From contig WION01000024.1 of NCBI GenBank assembly GCA_015039365.1, positions 1-64,000 of the forward strand: a DNA stretch of 64,000 bases. Direction: 5' to 3'. The notes beneath the pieces are model-generated. The model searched no databases and was not told the origin of the DNA. It saw nothing but the letters and a program-made list of their open reading frames with translations. Shown in pieces: positions 31,976 through 43,522 of this stretch (its first letter is position 1; each line of letters begins with the position of its first letter). The stretch is from Amanita rubescens. Lineage: Eukaryota > Basidiomycota > Agaricomycetes > Agaricales > Amanitaceae. The position numbers and the translations under genes are program-made.

Positions 31976-32253
31976 CATCAGCCAACAGGGGAAATATCTG
32001 ACAGCATCTGACTCTGCTGGGACACTAGTCATCTGATTGTTTGGTTGGTCTGATCAATGCTGGAACAATGGTTGTCTGACTGCCTGACCGTCTGACTATG
32101 TCTGACTATGTCTGACAAGTGTCTGACAGGTGGTCAGACATAGTCAGATGGTCAGGCAGTCAGACAACCAGCATTCCAGCATTGATCAGACCAACCAGAC
32201 AATCAGACAACTAGTGTTCCAGCAGAGTCAGATATTTCCCCTGTTGGCTGATG
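31976..32253. mobile_element. Fold-back MITE, copy 3
   Basis: 278 bp, palindromic, same ends as copies 1 and 2. It is missing one GTCTGACTAT-type unit on one arm relative to copy 1. Confidence 0.85.
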
Positions 32254-32784
32254 ACTGGTGGGCACAGTGTGGGTAGAGAGACAATACTTAGTAGTTCAAT
32301 GTGTACCAGGACTCACCAGTCACCCTGGCCACCCTCACGTGGTCTTTGCTATCCCTCTCCTCCTGCAGTGGAAAGCCTCGTTTGAGGTGTTTGGTCACAG
32401 TGGGTCATGCCCATCATCATTGTTGTTGTTGTCACTGTTGCCAGTGATGTGTTATGGCAAGTCACACCTCTGTGACCATGTATGCCCCTGATATTGCTAG
32501 CATAGTTTTTGAGCACATAGTAGACTTGTTGTATCATTGTGCTCAATATAATAAATTTATAGGTCATAGCCAGTCATGCAAGGTTGACCAGACCAGTTGT
32601 AACCAGCTACAACTGGTCTGGTTACAGTTACCAGATCTCAGGTCATTCAAATGACCAGTCATGGTCACAGTTTTTCCAAATTTGTGTTTCAAAGATTACC
32701 TTGTGTGGGACAATGAGCAGACTGAGTTTGAGGCCAGAATTGGAGGAGGTACTTAGTACTTACTACTAGCAGTAATGGTGTAAT
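32254..32784. other. No gene seen
   Basis: Contains a short hairpin (ACCAGACCAGTTGTAACCAG and its complement) at 32587-32625. Otherwise nothing recognised. Confidence 0.35.
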
Positions 32785-34351
32785 TAGTGTTTCAAGGTCC
32801 GGTCCGGTCCGGTCTTTTTTCCTTTTTTGGAGGCAACCGGACCAAGACCAGTTTTTTGAAATTTCTGTTTTAGGGCAACCGGACCGAAACTGGTAAAGAC
32901 CAGTCACATCCAGTCACAAGCTGAAATGCAACCGGTTGCGAACCGGTTGCAACTGAAAACTGTGTCATCCAAGTGTCTAATTGTGCATCCACCCTTCTAA
33001 CACCTCATTTCTATCCAGAAAACATTAAATCCAACCATTTATATACCTATTCATCCATCTAGCCCTTCAACATTAGCCTGTAACCCTTAGAATACCAAAG
33101 TTAATATACTTCTAAAAATAGTACAACGTCATCCAAGTGCCCTTTCGTGCATCCAGCTATTCAACTCATCCTAAAGACCTAATAATACTTAGATTCATGC
33201 ATCCAATCACTTATCTACTAATCTAACTAGTCAATAGCTCATAGAGTACTTTTGTGAACATTTCCTAATTTAGCAACATCATCCAAGTGCTCAACAACGC
33301 ATCCACCCATCCAACCCCTCAAATCAACATACTAATGCTTAGACATAGACACAGGCTCATCATACATCATATGTACATTAATATTTACAGTAGTTACCCA
33401 CTGAAAACTCGTCTAAAACATAACCCATCACTGGCATTGCACTAAAAATAACCTTGTCATCCAAAAACATGACAAGCCATCCACCCCATCCACCCCTTCA
33501 CTGGTTGCCAAAAAAGACCAGTTGCAACCGGTTTGCAACCGGTCCTTGGTTGGAACCCAGAAATAGGCAACCGGCAACCAAAAGTTGGCCAAAGCCAGGC
33601 AACCGGCAACTGCAGTCTGGTTGCAACTGTTAGGGCCTGTCCGGGTACCCGGTCTTGATGTGGGACCTCGGCCTAGCTCCAAATTTGATGGAGCAATGAG
33701 ATGGCTGAGGCTGACTCTCACGGTCTCCATATGTCTCATCACACGATGTCACATCTTTAGATAGCGATTATCGACATTGATAGCACTTGCAATGGCCCGG
33801 CTCACCTCCAGGGCGCCCCCAAAACCCAGGAAAAAACAGTCAGGACAGCAGAAGAAGAGGATTGCTGCTTGTTCAGCCATTTTGGCCCTTACAACAGCAA
33901 TGACTGCACACCAGCGACGGCCTTCACAGCTAAAGCACACATCGTCACTCACAGGACAAATGTGGTTAGATTTCCTTTTATTTCGTTTCTTTTCGATTTC
34001 TTTTATTTTACACTCGCAAAGTCCCTTCCCTATATAGAATATCGGCGTGTGCTCGTCGGCACGACGCTTACTTAGCTACCTATTCCGTTCCCTTTTACTT
34101 TAGCCTAACTAAAAATAACTAACATATATATTCTGTCTTAGATAGACAGAGAAATAGATTTTTCCATTCCCCCTTTTCCCTCAGAGTCGAAATTTGAAGC
34201 TAGTATCGAGTTCACTGCGTCCAGAGTTGCGTCCTTTGAGTCCTGCGATTGCGTCTTACTGCGGTTTTTAGTCCTTTCTGCGATTCACTGCGTTCTAGAA
34301 GTTCGAGTTTCTTCATTTAGCTGCGATTTCGATTATCTTAGGTTCCCCTCC

Positions 34352-35641
34352 TTGCCACACTCATCCTCTACTGCTTATTCGATCAAATACTACTTTACGA
34401 GGCGTCTGAGAAGTCTCCTGGACTCGCAAAACAAAAGCGAACTTCGACCGTCGTTCAATCCTCTTCGATCCCTTCTTTTACCTTCGGTTCCCTGCAAGTT
34501 AGGTGTATCACACCATGTTTTCCGGAAGCTATCACAGGAGTTACAACAGGAGCATCATTTATCCAACAGTTGGCATGTTTCTGCTGATGAGCAGCTTGCC
34601 ATATTCCTCTATTTTGCACGCACTGGACCCAGTTCTCGCATGCTTCAGGAGCGATTCCAACGTAGTGGGGACACTATAAGCAAGTGAGTAATTTCCGTTG
34701 CTAATAGGGCTCTTTATAATAAACTTAGATATATTCATCGTATTACATGGATTCTTGTCGGCTCATTCTATTGCAAGTATATCAAGCCAATGCCTGCAGA
34801 TGAAACTCCCAGGCATATTTTCGACAACCCCAAGTTGTATCCATATTTCAAGAACTGCCGTGGAGCCATTGATGGATCTGGCTTTCTCTCATGGGTTGAT
34901 GAGGGTGCTTCTGTCCAGTATCGCAGTCACAAAGGTGTCATTTCCCAAAATGTCCTTGCAGCATGTGACTTTGACCTCCATTTTATTTACATCCTCAGTG
35001 GCTGGGAAGGGAGTGCTGCTGATTCTCATGTTTTTGAATATGCCCGAAGGCATGATTTGCACCTGGGTTCAAATCATTATTTTTTGGCTGATGCAGGATT
35101 CCCTCTTTGTGATATGCTGCTAACACCATATCGTGGAGTGCAGTATCACTTGCAGGAATGGAAAAGAGGCTCACAGCGGTAATATTACTATTTTTATGTC
35201 TTCAAGATGATCTCATCTGTTTGTGTGTCCAGGCCACAGAACCACCAAGAGCTTTTCAACTTACACCATGCCCAACTTTGTAATGTTGTTGAACGCATAT
35301 TTGGAATATTCAAGCGCCGATTTGGACTCACTCTGATGGCTCCCGAGTACTCTATTGCAGATCAAGCCATGTTCATTCCTGCTCTTGGAGCACTGCACAA
35401 TTTTATACGCATCCATGATCCTGTGACAGATGATGCTTCCCAGGTGGAAGCTGATGTTCATTCTCATCAGTCCAACTCCTCACGTTCAGGACCACAGGAA
35501 TCTCAAATTACCCAATTGGAAGAGCTGGGATCAGACATAACACCAGAAGAGAGACAGCGTTCAATTGCATTTTGGGATGCAATTGCAAACCAGATGTGGC
35601 AAGACTATCAAGTAGAACTTCAACGTAGAGGAGAGTTGTAA
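34352..35641 (+). CDS. Harbinger DDE transposase (HARBI1-like)
   Basis: Cuts and inserts the element. Three exons: 34352-34683, 34729-35178 and 35233-35641; both introns are GT-AG (45 and 54 bp) and the joined length, 1191 bp, is a whole number of codons (396 residues). The N-terminus has a helix-turn-helix-like region (HLSNSWHVSADEQLAIFLYF). The DDE_Tnp_4 core gives NCRGAIDGSGF (first D), FLADAGFPLCD (second D) and LCNVVERIFGIFKRRF (E), plus ISQNVLAACDFDLHFIYILS and ALHNFIRIHD, all typical of fungal Harbinger transposases. The acidic tail ends ELQRRGEL. No stop or frameshift seen. Faces the Myb/SANT gene 20 bp downstream. Confidence 0.92.
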
Positions 35642-35660
35642 TAATCTAAGCTACGGGTAT

Positions 35661-37651
35661 CTAAAGCGGTGCATGTCTAGCTAGAACAGATTGCAGAAAT
35701 CGAGTACGCTTAGCCTTATCTTTGATGCCAACATAGGTATCTGCAAATGGTGTTTCAGTTGTAAAGAAATACAACACATCACCCTCCTCCTCCTCGGAAA
35801 AGTCACCATCCTCAAGGAAGAGCTTGATGGCCTGCTGACGGCGCTGAGGAGTTGAGGGGCCTGAATTCATTGCGGATGCAATGTCTCGAAGTGCTCCTGC
35901 AAGAGCCTGGTCTGGAGCATCTCTGCAACGACGCTTCTTTGAAACGGAGGGACGTGGGGACTCAGACTCAGCTCAGGTACGTTTTTTGGAGATGGGAGAT
36001 GATGTCAAATCTTCCCGAACACGTATTTTAGATACCTGAGTCACCATAAACAATCAGCCAGAGAAGGCGTTGAATAGTCAAACCAAACTCACCTGAATAT
36101 CGGAAATCTCATCAGATTGAATCTCATCTCGAGAAATAGAACCGATAGACACAGAAAGGCTTTGTGTCACCTCAGATGAGACATCATCCAGCTCTGTCCT
36201 GGGTGAACTTGGGGTGGAAGGGGGCTCAGGAGTGAGTCCAGGATGGAAGGCCCCTGCGCCTGTCGCAACGATGCCATGAACAAGGTACATGACCTCATCA
36301 TAGAGTGGGAATGGAGTTGACCTCCAGCGAGTGGCCTTCTTGTGCGTCTAGATTCAGCTCGTAAATACATGATGTGCCAGTCTTAAAAATATACTATACA
36401 GCCAAATATGCACTCCAGACGGCATCCGTCGCAATGCATGTCTTCGTTGCATCATCCCAGCCAAAGCCTGAGGCATTACGGATAGTGTTTAAAAGTCCAG
36501 TTCGGTCCGGTTTTTCATGCTATTTTTGGCACAACTGGACCCCAACCGGTTTTTCAGACTTTCCCATTTGGGTGCAACCGGACCAAAACCGGTGAAAACC
36601 GGTCTTGCAGCATTGCCAGCAGGCTGTGCAACCGGTCGCAACCAGTTTTCACTCAAAACTGCTTATGTAATAGTGAAAAATCGAATTTTAATAATATATA
36701 AGTAGATGACATCCTAAAATGCCAAAGTAGGCTATGTTGTGGGCATTGAATATGTCAAGATCTGACAGTTACTAAAGGAATACAAGGGGCTGCATGGGTG
36801 GATGCGTAAATGAGCACTTGGATGACATTGCCAAAATTAGCTAAAGTGATGTCATTTGCTAAAATTAGACTAAAGCAAATCAAGCAATGTCATTGATATG
36901 TTATATAAGTGCACTAAGCTTATTCTAAGGGGTTTGAGGCTATGTTGTAGGCAATAGATATGTTAATTTTTGAGATCTGACAGTCATTACATTAATACAA
37001 GGGGTTGCATAGGTGGATGCACAAATGGGAGCCTGGATGACGTTGCTAAAATTAGTGCAACTTCTAATTTTAGTAGCGTCATCCGACTACCCACTGGCCA
37101 ATCCACCCCTCTAACCCTCCAAACGGCTGCTGAAAAAGACTGGTTGCAACCGGTTTTGCAACCGGTCTTTGACATCTGGCCCAAATCCTCGGACCGAAAC
37201 CGTTTTGAGGCTGTAGGTGGCAAAACCGGCAACCGCGGTTCGGTTGCAACCGATACCGGTCCGGTCCGGTTACCGGTTTTTTGCCGGTCCTTTAACCGGA
37301 CTTTAAAACACTAATTACGGATCTCATGCACCTCCAAAAAATTCGCTTTGAGCTATAGAGCAATCAGCAACGTTCCTCAATCAAAAACTTCTTACTCACG
37401 TTGCTCCAATGGTCACTGCACTTCGTAGCAGTCTTTACCGCTCCCTTTGAGACAGATTCTTTCTGCAAAGCCTCGGCCACAATTGTCCAAACCTGCTTTT
37501 TCCACCCAGCCCCTGATTGGTTACCAGCATCCTTCTGTTCCCGCAGTACATGAACCACGACTGCGTCGTCAGCTGTTGTCCAGACTGCTCGAAGTTCCTG
37601 AGTGCCAGTGACACCATCAGGGTCCTGGTCTTTCTTTCGTCGACTTGACAT
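35661..37651 (-). pseudogene. Harbinger Myb/SANT-like partner protein, interrupted
   Basis: Second gene of the element; in this superfamily the Myb/SANT-like protein binds the ends and helps the transposase enter the nucleus. Exon 1 is 37651-37400 (MSSRRKKDQDPDG, WTTADDAVVVHVL, KCSDHWSN). Intron 37353-37399 starts GTGAGT. Exon 2 runs to 36400 (LKANFLEVHEIRNASGFGWD) but is split by MITE copy 2 at 36483-37313. Intron 36348-36399. Exon 3 has RWRSTPFPLYDEVMYLVHGI and GAGAFHPGL. A further exon to 35661 ends with a helical tail (GIKDKAKRTRFLQSVL). One in-frame TGA lies near 35975. The gene is therefore disabled here. Confidence 0.82.
36483..37313. mobile_element. hAT-type MITE, copy 2, inside the Myb/SANT gene
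   Basis: 831 bp. Ends TAGTGTTTAAAAGTCC and GGACTTTAAAACACTA; exact 8-bp TSD ATTACGGA (36475-36482 and 37314-37321). Same CCGGT-rich subterminal pattern as copy 1, and its internal GGATGC...TGGATGAC words are the reverse of those in copy 1. Removing it restores exon 2 of the host gene. Confidence 0.93.
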
Positions 37652-38097
37652 TGGAGGTGAAAAGAGTGTAGTTAATTATTTAAGAGTATTATAGTCAAAG
37701 GAGCGACAAGAGCGAGCAAGGCGGCGCTGTCACGCTAGGGCCAAGGGCCGAAGGCTTGCCAAACGCTGTATTTGGTTCTGTTGCAAACGTGACCGGCGGC
37801 CGTGAGCATGACGGGACCTACGGCTTGCATTTAGCGGGTAGGTCTGCATCAAGACCAGGTACCCGGACAGGCCCTTACCGGTCCGGTCCGGTTGCCGGTT
37901 TTTTGAAACGGTTGTGACCGGACCTTGAAACACTAGGTGTAATTAGGTACATTGCTGAATGTATGTACACTATAGTATGGCAACATTGTATTAGTTTGGC
38001 TTTGTTTGGCTTTACAATCCCTATATGGCCTGGATCACACAATTTTTCTGCATTTTTTAAGCATTTTTTCAGTATTTTATTGCAAGTATAAACAACT

Positions 38098-38232
38098 GAG
38101 AGTGAACTCAGATTGAGTTTAGACTTTATTTTTCCCTCAACTCAGACTGAACTTGGAGTCTACTCAGACTGAGCTTGGAATCTACTCGGAGTCCTCAGAG
38201 TCCTCAGACTGGACTTGGAGTCTATTCAGACA
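38098..38232 (+). repeat. Short tandem repeat, ~22-bp unit
   Basis: Four to five imperfect units of ACTCAGACTGARCTTGGARTCT, ending at the G-tract MITE. Confidence 0.6.
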
Positions 38233-38379
38233 GGGGGGGGGAGTGTAAAGTGCTGTTTTTTACATGAAGCATATGAAAAAGTATTTTGCAATCAAATTTG
38301 GCTTTGTTTGGTTTCATCATTTTTATATGATCTGAATCATGTGAATTTTCGAGCACTTTACACCCCCCCCCCCCCCCCC
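38233..38379. mobile_element. Small MITE with homopolymer ends
   Basis: About 147 bp. The left end is a run of G followed by AGTGTAAAGTGCT; the right end is AGCACTTTACA followed by a run of C. The inverted repeat spans about 12 bp plus the homopolymers. No ORF. Confidence 0.55.
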
Positions 38380-39296
38380 ATTCTGCATAGTTCCGCACTC
38401 ATTCCACACTGCTAATGTAGTCTTTGTAGTCTTTTTTGTAACACTATCTCCATTCCACACTCATTCCACACAGATTCCCTGCAAATTTGGGTAAGTTAAA
38501 AATCTTAAAGGAAAAATCAAGTACTTTACACTAAGCCACTGATTCCATGCGGAATGTCCCACTATTCCTAGGAATGATTCCTAGATTCCTAGCTAGACAA
38601 AACATGTTTTTTACAGTGTGAATTGGCTGTAAGATTCCTAGACACCTACCCAGCCAACCAAAAACCTCTAATTAGAGATGGACAGATCCCCTGTCTCCAT
38701 CTCTAGTTAGAGGCTTTATTTGAAATCACAGGCTACCTCAGATAATTGTGGACATAAAATAAATATTTCTGAATTACAAGTCCATTTTCCCACACCAGAC
38801 ATATTGCCATTTCTGGAAGGTGGGGGATGTATTTGTACATGTTTTGACATGGGAATTTGACCACAACTTAGGAACAAGGCATAATTGCCTTATTTAGTTA
38901 AGATAGGCAGATTTCAAATAAGGTAAGCAAGTCAGGATACCATTTTTGGAAGGTGGTGAGGATATTTGTACATGTTTGTACATAATTTCCTTATTTGGAA
39001 AGAGAGAGCTAGATGCCAAATAAGGCAAAATAATTGATTTCAGGGTCGAATTTCCTAAAAAGGAAATGATGACATAATTTCAGGGTCAATCAATTGTGTA
39101 GCCTTGGTCAGTGGCTTTCTAGATGTGGTTGTATGACACTGTTTGGTGCTCATTTCATTGAGATATTTGCTGATTGATTTTCAGGGTCAAATTTCTAAAA
39201 AAGGAAATTGATAATGTAATGTGCACTTTAGGATCCTATGGTGCATTTCCTAAAATGGAAATAGCGCACTTCGGACTTGCCATTTTGGGAAATATC

Positions 39297-39690
39297 TGCT
39301 CACTGTTGGTGATGATGAGCAGCAAGAAATGGTGGTATCTCCCTTGATACTGACTATTTTTGTGGCACATTTCTTGGAATGTATTCCTTCTATATATATG
39401 CATGTATTCACTATGTTAGAATGTGAGAAATGCTAGTGGTTTATGTCAGAGTGCAACATGTCTTGCTCACTGTTGACAATGGTGAGGAGCAAGAAATGAC
39501 AATATCTCCACCAATACTGGTTGTTTGTGTGGCGCTTTTTTTGGGATGTCCCCATTAGGCATATAGGAAGGTAGTTGGCATGTTAGAATGCAAATAGTAT
39601 GCACCAATCATGCCAAAATAAAATTGGTGTGCTCACTGTCTGCCATGATGAGCAGCCATATCTCCACCAAAACAAGATCTCCCTGTGGCA
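39297..39690 (+). repeat. Imperfect ~165-bp tandem repeat, three units
   Basis: Units begin GCTCACTGT at about 39297, 39467 and 39631 and share GAGCAGCAAGAAATG-, ATATCTCC- and GTGGCRC-like blocks in the same order. The second and third are also the left arm of the palindrome at 39478-40149. Confidence 0.6.
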
Positions 39691-40149
39691 CTTTTGCTGA
39701 TTTGCAATCACATAACACAAAGATAAACATTGGGAGGGTCTCAACAGAGGATCCTTAGGCAAGATCAAGTGGAATGTCCCATTTATCCTGACATGTCAAC
39801 TTGTCAGCCAATGTTTCTGGATCATGTTCAGACTTTTATCATGAAACTGAAAATTACACATTAATCAGCAGGGCAATCTGCTTCCAGACACCCTGAATGA
39901 CATTCTGTTATCATAAGAAATCAACATCCAAAAAAGCGCCATAGAAAGATCTTGTTTTGGTGGAGATATGGCTGCTCATCATGGCAGACAGTGAGCACAC
40001 CAATTTTATTTTGGCATGATTGGTGCATACTATTTGCATTCTAACATGCTAACTACCTTCCTATATGCCTAATGGGGACATCCCAAAAAAAGCACCACAC
40101 AAACAACCAGTATTGGTGGAGATATTGTCATTTCTTGCTCCTCACCATT
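39478..40149. repeat. Large palindrome, 203-bp arms
   Basis: Left arm 39478-39680 (AATGGTGAGGAGCAAG ... AACAAGATCT) and right arm 39947-40149 are near-exact reverse complements around a 266-bp loop. No ORF or known ends at the arm tips. Confidence 0.85.
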
Positions 40150-42467
40150 TCCCATGCCTCTCTCTCCATGCCTTCCATTGATCTCTCTCTACCACTGTCA
40201 TTCATCAATGTCAATCACACCTCTCAACAGCCATCTCTTCAATCTCCTCATTGCCGCACTCAAGATGCCACCCTCTCCTTCCTTCCACTAGAATATGCTG
40301 TGTAGCTTCCATCCACCTTGACATGCTCCCTATGCCTCAACACACTCACCATACTTAGCATATCATTGATATCATCTATCATGTATCACTCACCCTCACA
40401 TATCCACCACCTTCTTTCTTTCCCTCACTTTAATACACTCTCCAGAGCTTCCATCCACTTCATTATGCCTAACCTATCTGCCATGACCACCTTTAACTAA
40501 GTTGCATCTAAACTCTTGTTTGATATTACTGTCAAGCTTAACCCAAGTCTAGTCAAGATTGTCCTTAGTCATTCTATGAATGGCTGAGCAACAACTTGAA
40601 TCATCATAACAGTGATGAGAGATGAGATAGGCTCTAAGAATAGTATGGATAACATTGTCAGGTAAGGCTTGAGCAATATTGAATGAACACATCAAGTCAA
40701 ACTTAGGGTTCTGTGTTGGAGTATTATATGTACTGCTGTACTACAAAGTTCTCTACATCAAGTCAACTCTCTACAGATAACTTTCAAGTCTGCTAAGATG
40801 CCCATGTAATTACCATGTCAGCCACAGCTTTGAACTGACCAACTGTCAATATGCTGCTAACAACTAACCATGTATCACCAAATAATCAAAAACTCAAAAA
40901 AGTACACAGGCTGTCCAACTAATCAGCAATGGATAATGTGGAAGTCCATTACCATAGCACTTCCCATCAATGATTTTCAAACTTTGTAAATTCAAGGTCA
41001 AAAGATTTACTTCTGAAACAGTGTTTGCAGTTAAAATCTCCTATGGCTCAGTTTCAGTATTGACTTTATTTGTTCATATTCTGAATCACACAAGTTGAAA
41101 CAACACAGCTCACACACCACCAAATGACCATTGCAGACCCTGGAATGTGGTAAAAATGATGCCAGATAAGGCATGTCACATTTTCAAGTCATACACTCAA
41201 GTTCCGAGGCCGAGTGAAACGAAGGACTCAGTTTTATTCCGAAACTTGAGCCGCTTTTATTTCCTTTTTGGTAAGCGCCGGTAATTACCGAATAAACAAA
41301 TACACGCACATACTAACAAACAGCCTCAGACCTGCCGTGCACAGCAGCGGCCCATAATTCCAAGTTGTAAACAAGTCCTCTGTATCTGCTGGGAAAATGA
41401 AGCTGAGCAAGATCCACACTGTGCATAACAACAATCATGTCACATTTTCAATCTGAGATCATGCATGTGGTGGCTCTGTTGCATGCTATTTGATTATGCT
41501 TGAAAGTTGCTTCCCAAATGATACCCATATCATGTGTACTGTGTACAGTGTAACATTGACCTGCCACACATACATACTATCACTGTTACACTAAGTTAAT
41601 GGTATTGAGAATCATTAACTTCAGGGCAATGAGAGCAGAGACCTTCAAGGGGATGCTAAACTCCTAGTATACCAGTGTAAGATCTCTGACTAGACCCTTG
41701 TACAAGGACAAACTCAAAGTTGAGATCTAACTGATTTTGGACAGTTAAAACTAGCCTGTCCACATATTAGAATAGAGGACTTAAATACATCTAGGAGTAC
41801 TGTTACATGTGATAATGGTGTGATGCATGTGATAAACTTAGGTGGGCATGTGAAAACTAACAAGTAACATGTCATAGTAAAAGGCAAGATAAGTGAAAAT
41901 GAGTATGTCCAAATGCTTACAAATATCAATGAGTAAAATAAAAAGTAAACTGGTTCAAAGTGTCAATAGGTCATAGAGTGACAGAGGGGAAGGCATAAAG
42001 TGTTGTAAAAGGTTGTAGTCAAAAAATACTATCAAATGATACCCCATCATGTGTAAAATGACCCTGTCACTATCCCTGTGCCCAAAAAATGTGTTTAAAT
42101 GATATCCATATCATGTGTGATCTGACCCTGACCCTGTCACACCCTGTAATGTGACCATGTGCTCATGGTGGTCAAAGAATGCTTTCAAACAATACCCATA
42201 TCATGTGTGACCCCTGTCACATCCTGTAGTGTCACCATATATTCATAGAGGTTAAAAAATGCCTTCAAATGACACCCATATCATGTTTGTCATGGTATGT
42301 CACATGTCACATCTCCTCACAGTGTTGGAAAAGTAATAGAGTACTTTTCTACAACAATGTGGTTAACTAGGAATGGGCTAGGAATGGTCTAGAAATGGCT
42401 AGGAATGGTGTGGGACCAGAGTGGGTTCCAATGCCATTCCTAGGAAATATTTCAAAAATCACTAGGA
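40150..42467. other. No gene seen (2.3 kb)
   Basis: AT-rich, with short frames only. 41197-41366 resembles the dispersed motif at 30806 and 31470. 42000-42300 has loosely repeated phrases (ATACCCATATCATGTGTGA). The stretch before 42467 is rich in TAGGAATG. Confidence 0.4.
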
Positions 42468-42881
42468 TGACGAAAGGGAAACGCCCAGTAGCGCAGTGTC
42501 GAGGAGTTAAAGCGATAGCTTACCTGATGTGTCCTGTAGCAGACCACTCAGCTGAGAAGATGGTGGTAGGAGGTTAAGAGAGCTTGTTCCTATTCTACAG
42601 TACATGGCAGGTTTATATATATACTGTCTGTGTCCTAATAGGTAACAACATAGGTAAATATATGTAACTACATATGTCATACTCATATATGGAGATATGG
42701 GGCTGCGCTGATGTCATGCGCAGCCATGGTGTCATATGGCGCCATCCGCAGTAGGGATGACGTAAGCATACTAGAACCTTCTACAAGGTTCTATCTATAT
42801 ATATATATATCCTGATCTGCTTAGTAAGCAGATAAGATAAGATCTCCTTGTTATCTTAGATTAGATAAGATAACTTTGTCA
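42468..42881. mobile_element. Solo copia LTR
   Basis: 414 bp, TGACGAAAGGGAAACG ... AACTTTGTCA, with an exact 5-bp TSD TAGGA (42463-42467 and 42882-42886). Strongly similar along its length to 2100-2475. Formed by LTR-LTR recombination. Confidence 0.92.
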
Positions 42882-42984
42882 TAGGAATCCTAGGAATAGT
42901 AGGAATCCACTAGGAAGCATGGCTGAGTGTAAAGTACTGCAAAAGGCTGTGGGTGGAAGTGGGATGAACTATAGTTGCCAAGTG

Positions 42985-43522
42985 GAAGCCTTTCTTCGAA
43001 TCTCTTGAAGATGATTATGGATTGCAATTGGATTCAGCTGCCCATCTGTGGTTGCTCCACCATCTCTTCCTTGACCACCTCAACCACGACATCCAAGACT
43101 GGGCGGCACATTGGAATTCGCATGTTATGTGACTTAAGGGGCAAAAGAATTGCACTCTGCATGATATGTTCCTGATTGGATTGAGGAAACACCTGGCCAT
43201 TGATGACGCTAGGAGAGGAGAGGACAGGATTGAAGACATGGGGCAGTTTGGCATTGATTGGGAAGCTTTGGAAGATGAGGAGCTGATTCAGGAGTTGCGA
43301 GAGAGGGGGGAGAACCCCTTTGATGATTACGCCCCAGACCACATGAATGAGGTCCTGTGTGAAGCCCTGGACTGCCCATTGACCGGGCCTCAGGTGGAAG
43401 TGTTGGATAATATATTGCAAGAGGAGTTTAACAGGCATACGCATGAGACGGCCATAAAGAGGGCTATCTGGATATGTGCCCTCTCATGGCGCCGCAACCT
43501 TTTTAACCAGGAATTGTTATAA
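42985..43522 (+). pseudogene. rve integrase-like domain protein, C-terminal remnant
   Basis: Frame with one internal stop (TGA near 43132). It reads FFESLEDDYGLQLDSAAHLW, then LLHHLFLDHLNHDIQDWAAH and WNSHVM, a stop, then the open frame 43166-43522 with IDWEALEDEELIQELRERG, EVLCEALDCPLTG and a C-terminal RRNLFNQELL. This pattern resembles the part after the DDE core of a large integrase-core protein family common in mushroom genomes (recalled from memory, not searched). The catalytic core itself is not visible upstream, where the TIR element ends at 42938. Probably a truncated copy. Confidence 0.5.

Larger units (their letters stand above)
33633..37874 (+). mobile_element. PIF/Harbinger element
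   Basis: 4,242 bp with 28-bp terminal inverted repeats starting GGGCCTGTCCGGGTACC (one mismatch between ends) and the family-typical TSD TTA (33630-33632 and 37875-37877). It carries two convergent genes: a DDE transposase (plus) and a Myb/SANT-like partner (minus). Inserted in the hAT MITE at 32785-37935. The transposase looks intact; the partner gene is disrupted by MITE copy 2 and has one stop. Confidence 0.95.
32785..37935. mobile_element. hAT-type MITE, copy 1, containing the Harbinger element
   Basis: TAGTGTTTCAAGGTCCGG at the left end and CCGGACCTTGAAACACTA at the right, flanked by an exact 8-bp TSD GGTGTAAT (32777-32784 and 37936-37943). An 8-bp TSD and TAGTGTTT ends fit hAT. Subterminal regions are built of CCGGT/ACCGG motifs. 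The interior has four related ~155-bp units each containing GTCATCCAAGTG-like and GCATCCACC-like words (from 32965, 33124, 33277 and 33447). Without the Harbinger insert it is about 0.9 kb and has no ORF. Confidence 0.9.
38520..42938. mobile_element. Possible terminal-inverted-repeat element, 4.4 kb
   Basis: Left end AGTACTTTACACTAAGCCA, right end complementary to AGTACTTTACACTCAGCCA (18 of 19 match). Subterminal sequence at both ends is rich in TAGGAAT/ATTCCTA words. No TSD found. The interior has no convincing transposase frame, but contains ~170-bp repeats, a 203-bp-arm palindrome and a copia solo LTR (42468-42881). Best read as a non-autonomous or decayed DNA transposon. Confidence 0.5.

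Noticed and set aside
38361..38379. Long C run as a telomere or assembly-gap signal
   Set aside because: It pairs with a G run at 38233 as the ends of a small MITE.
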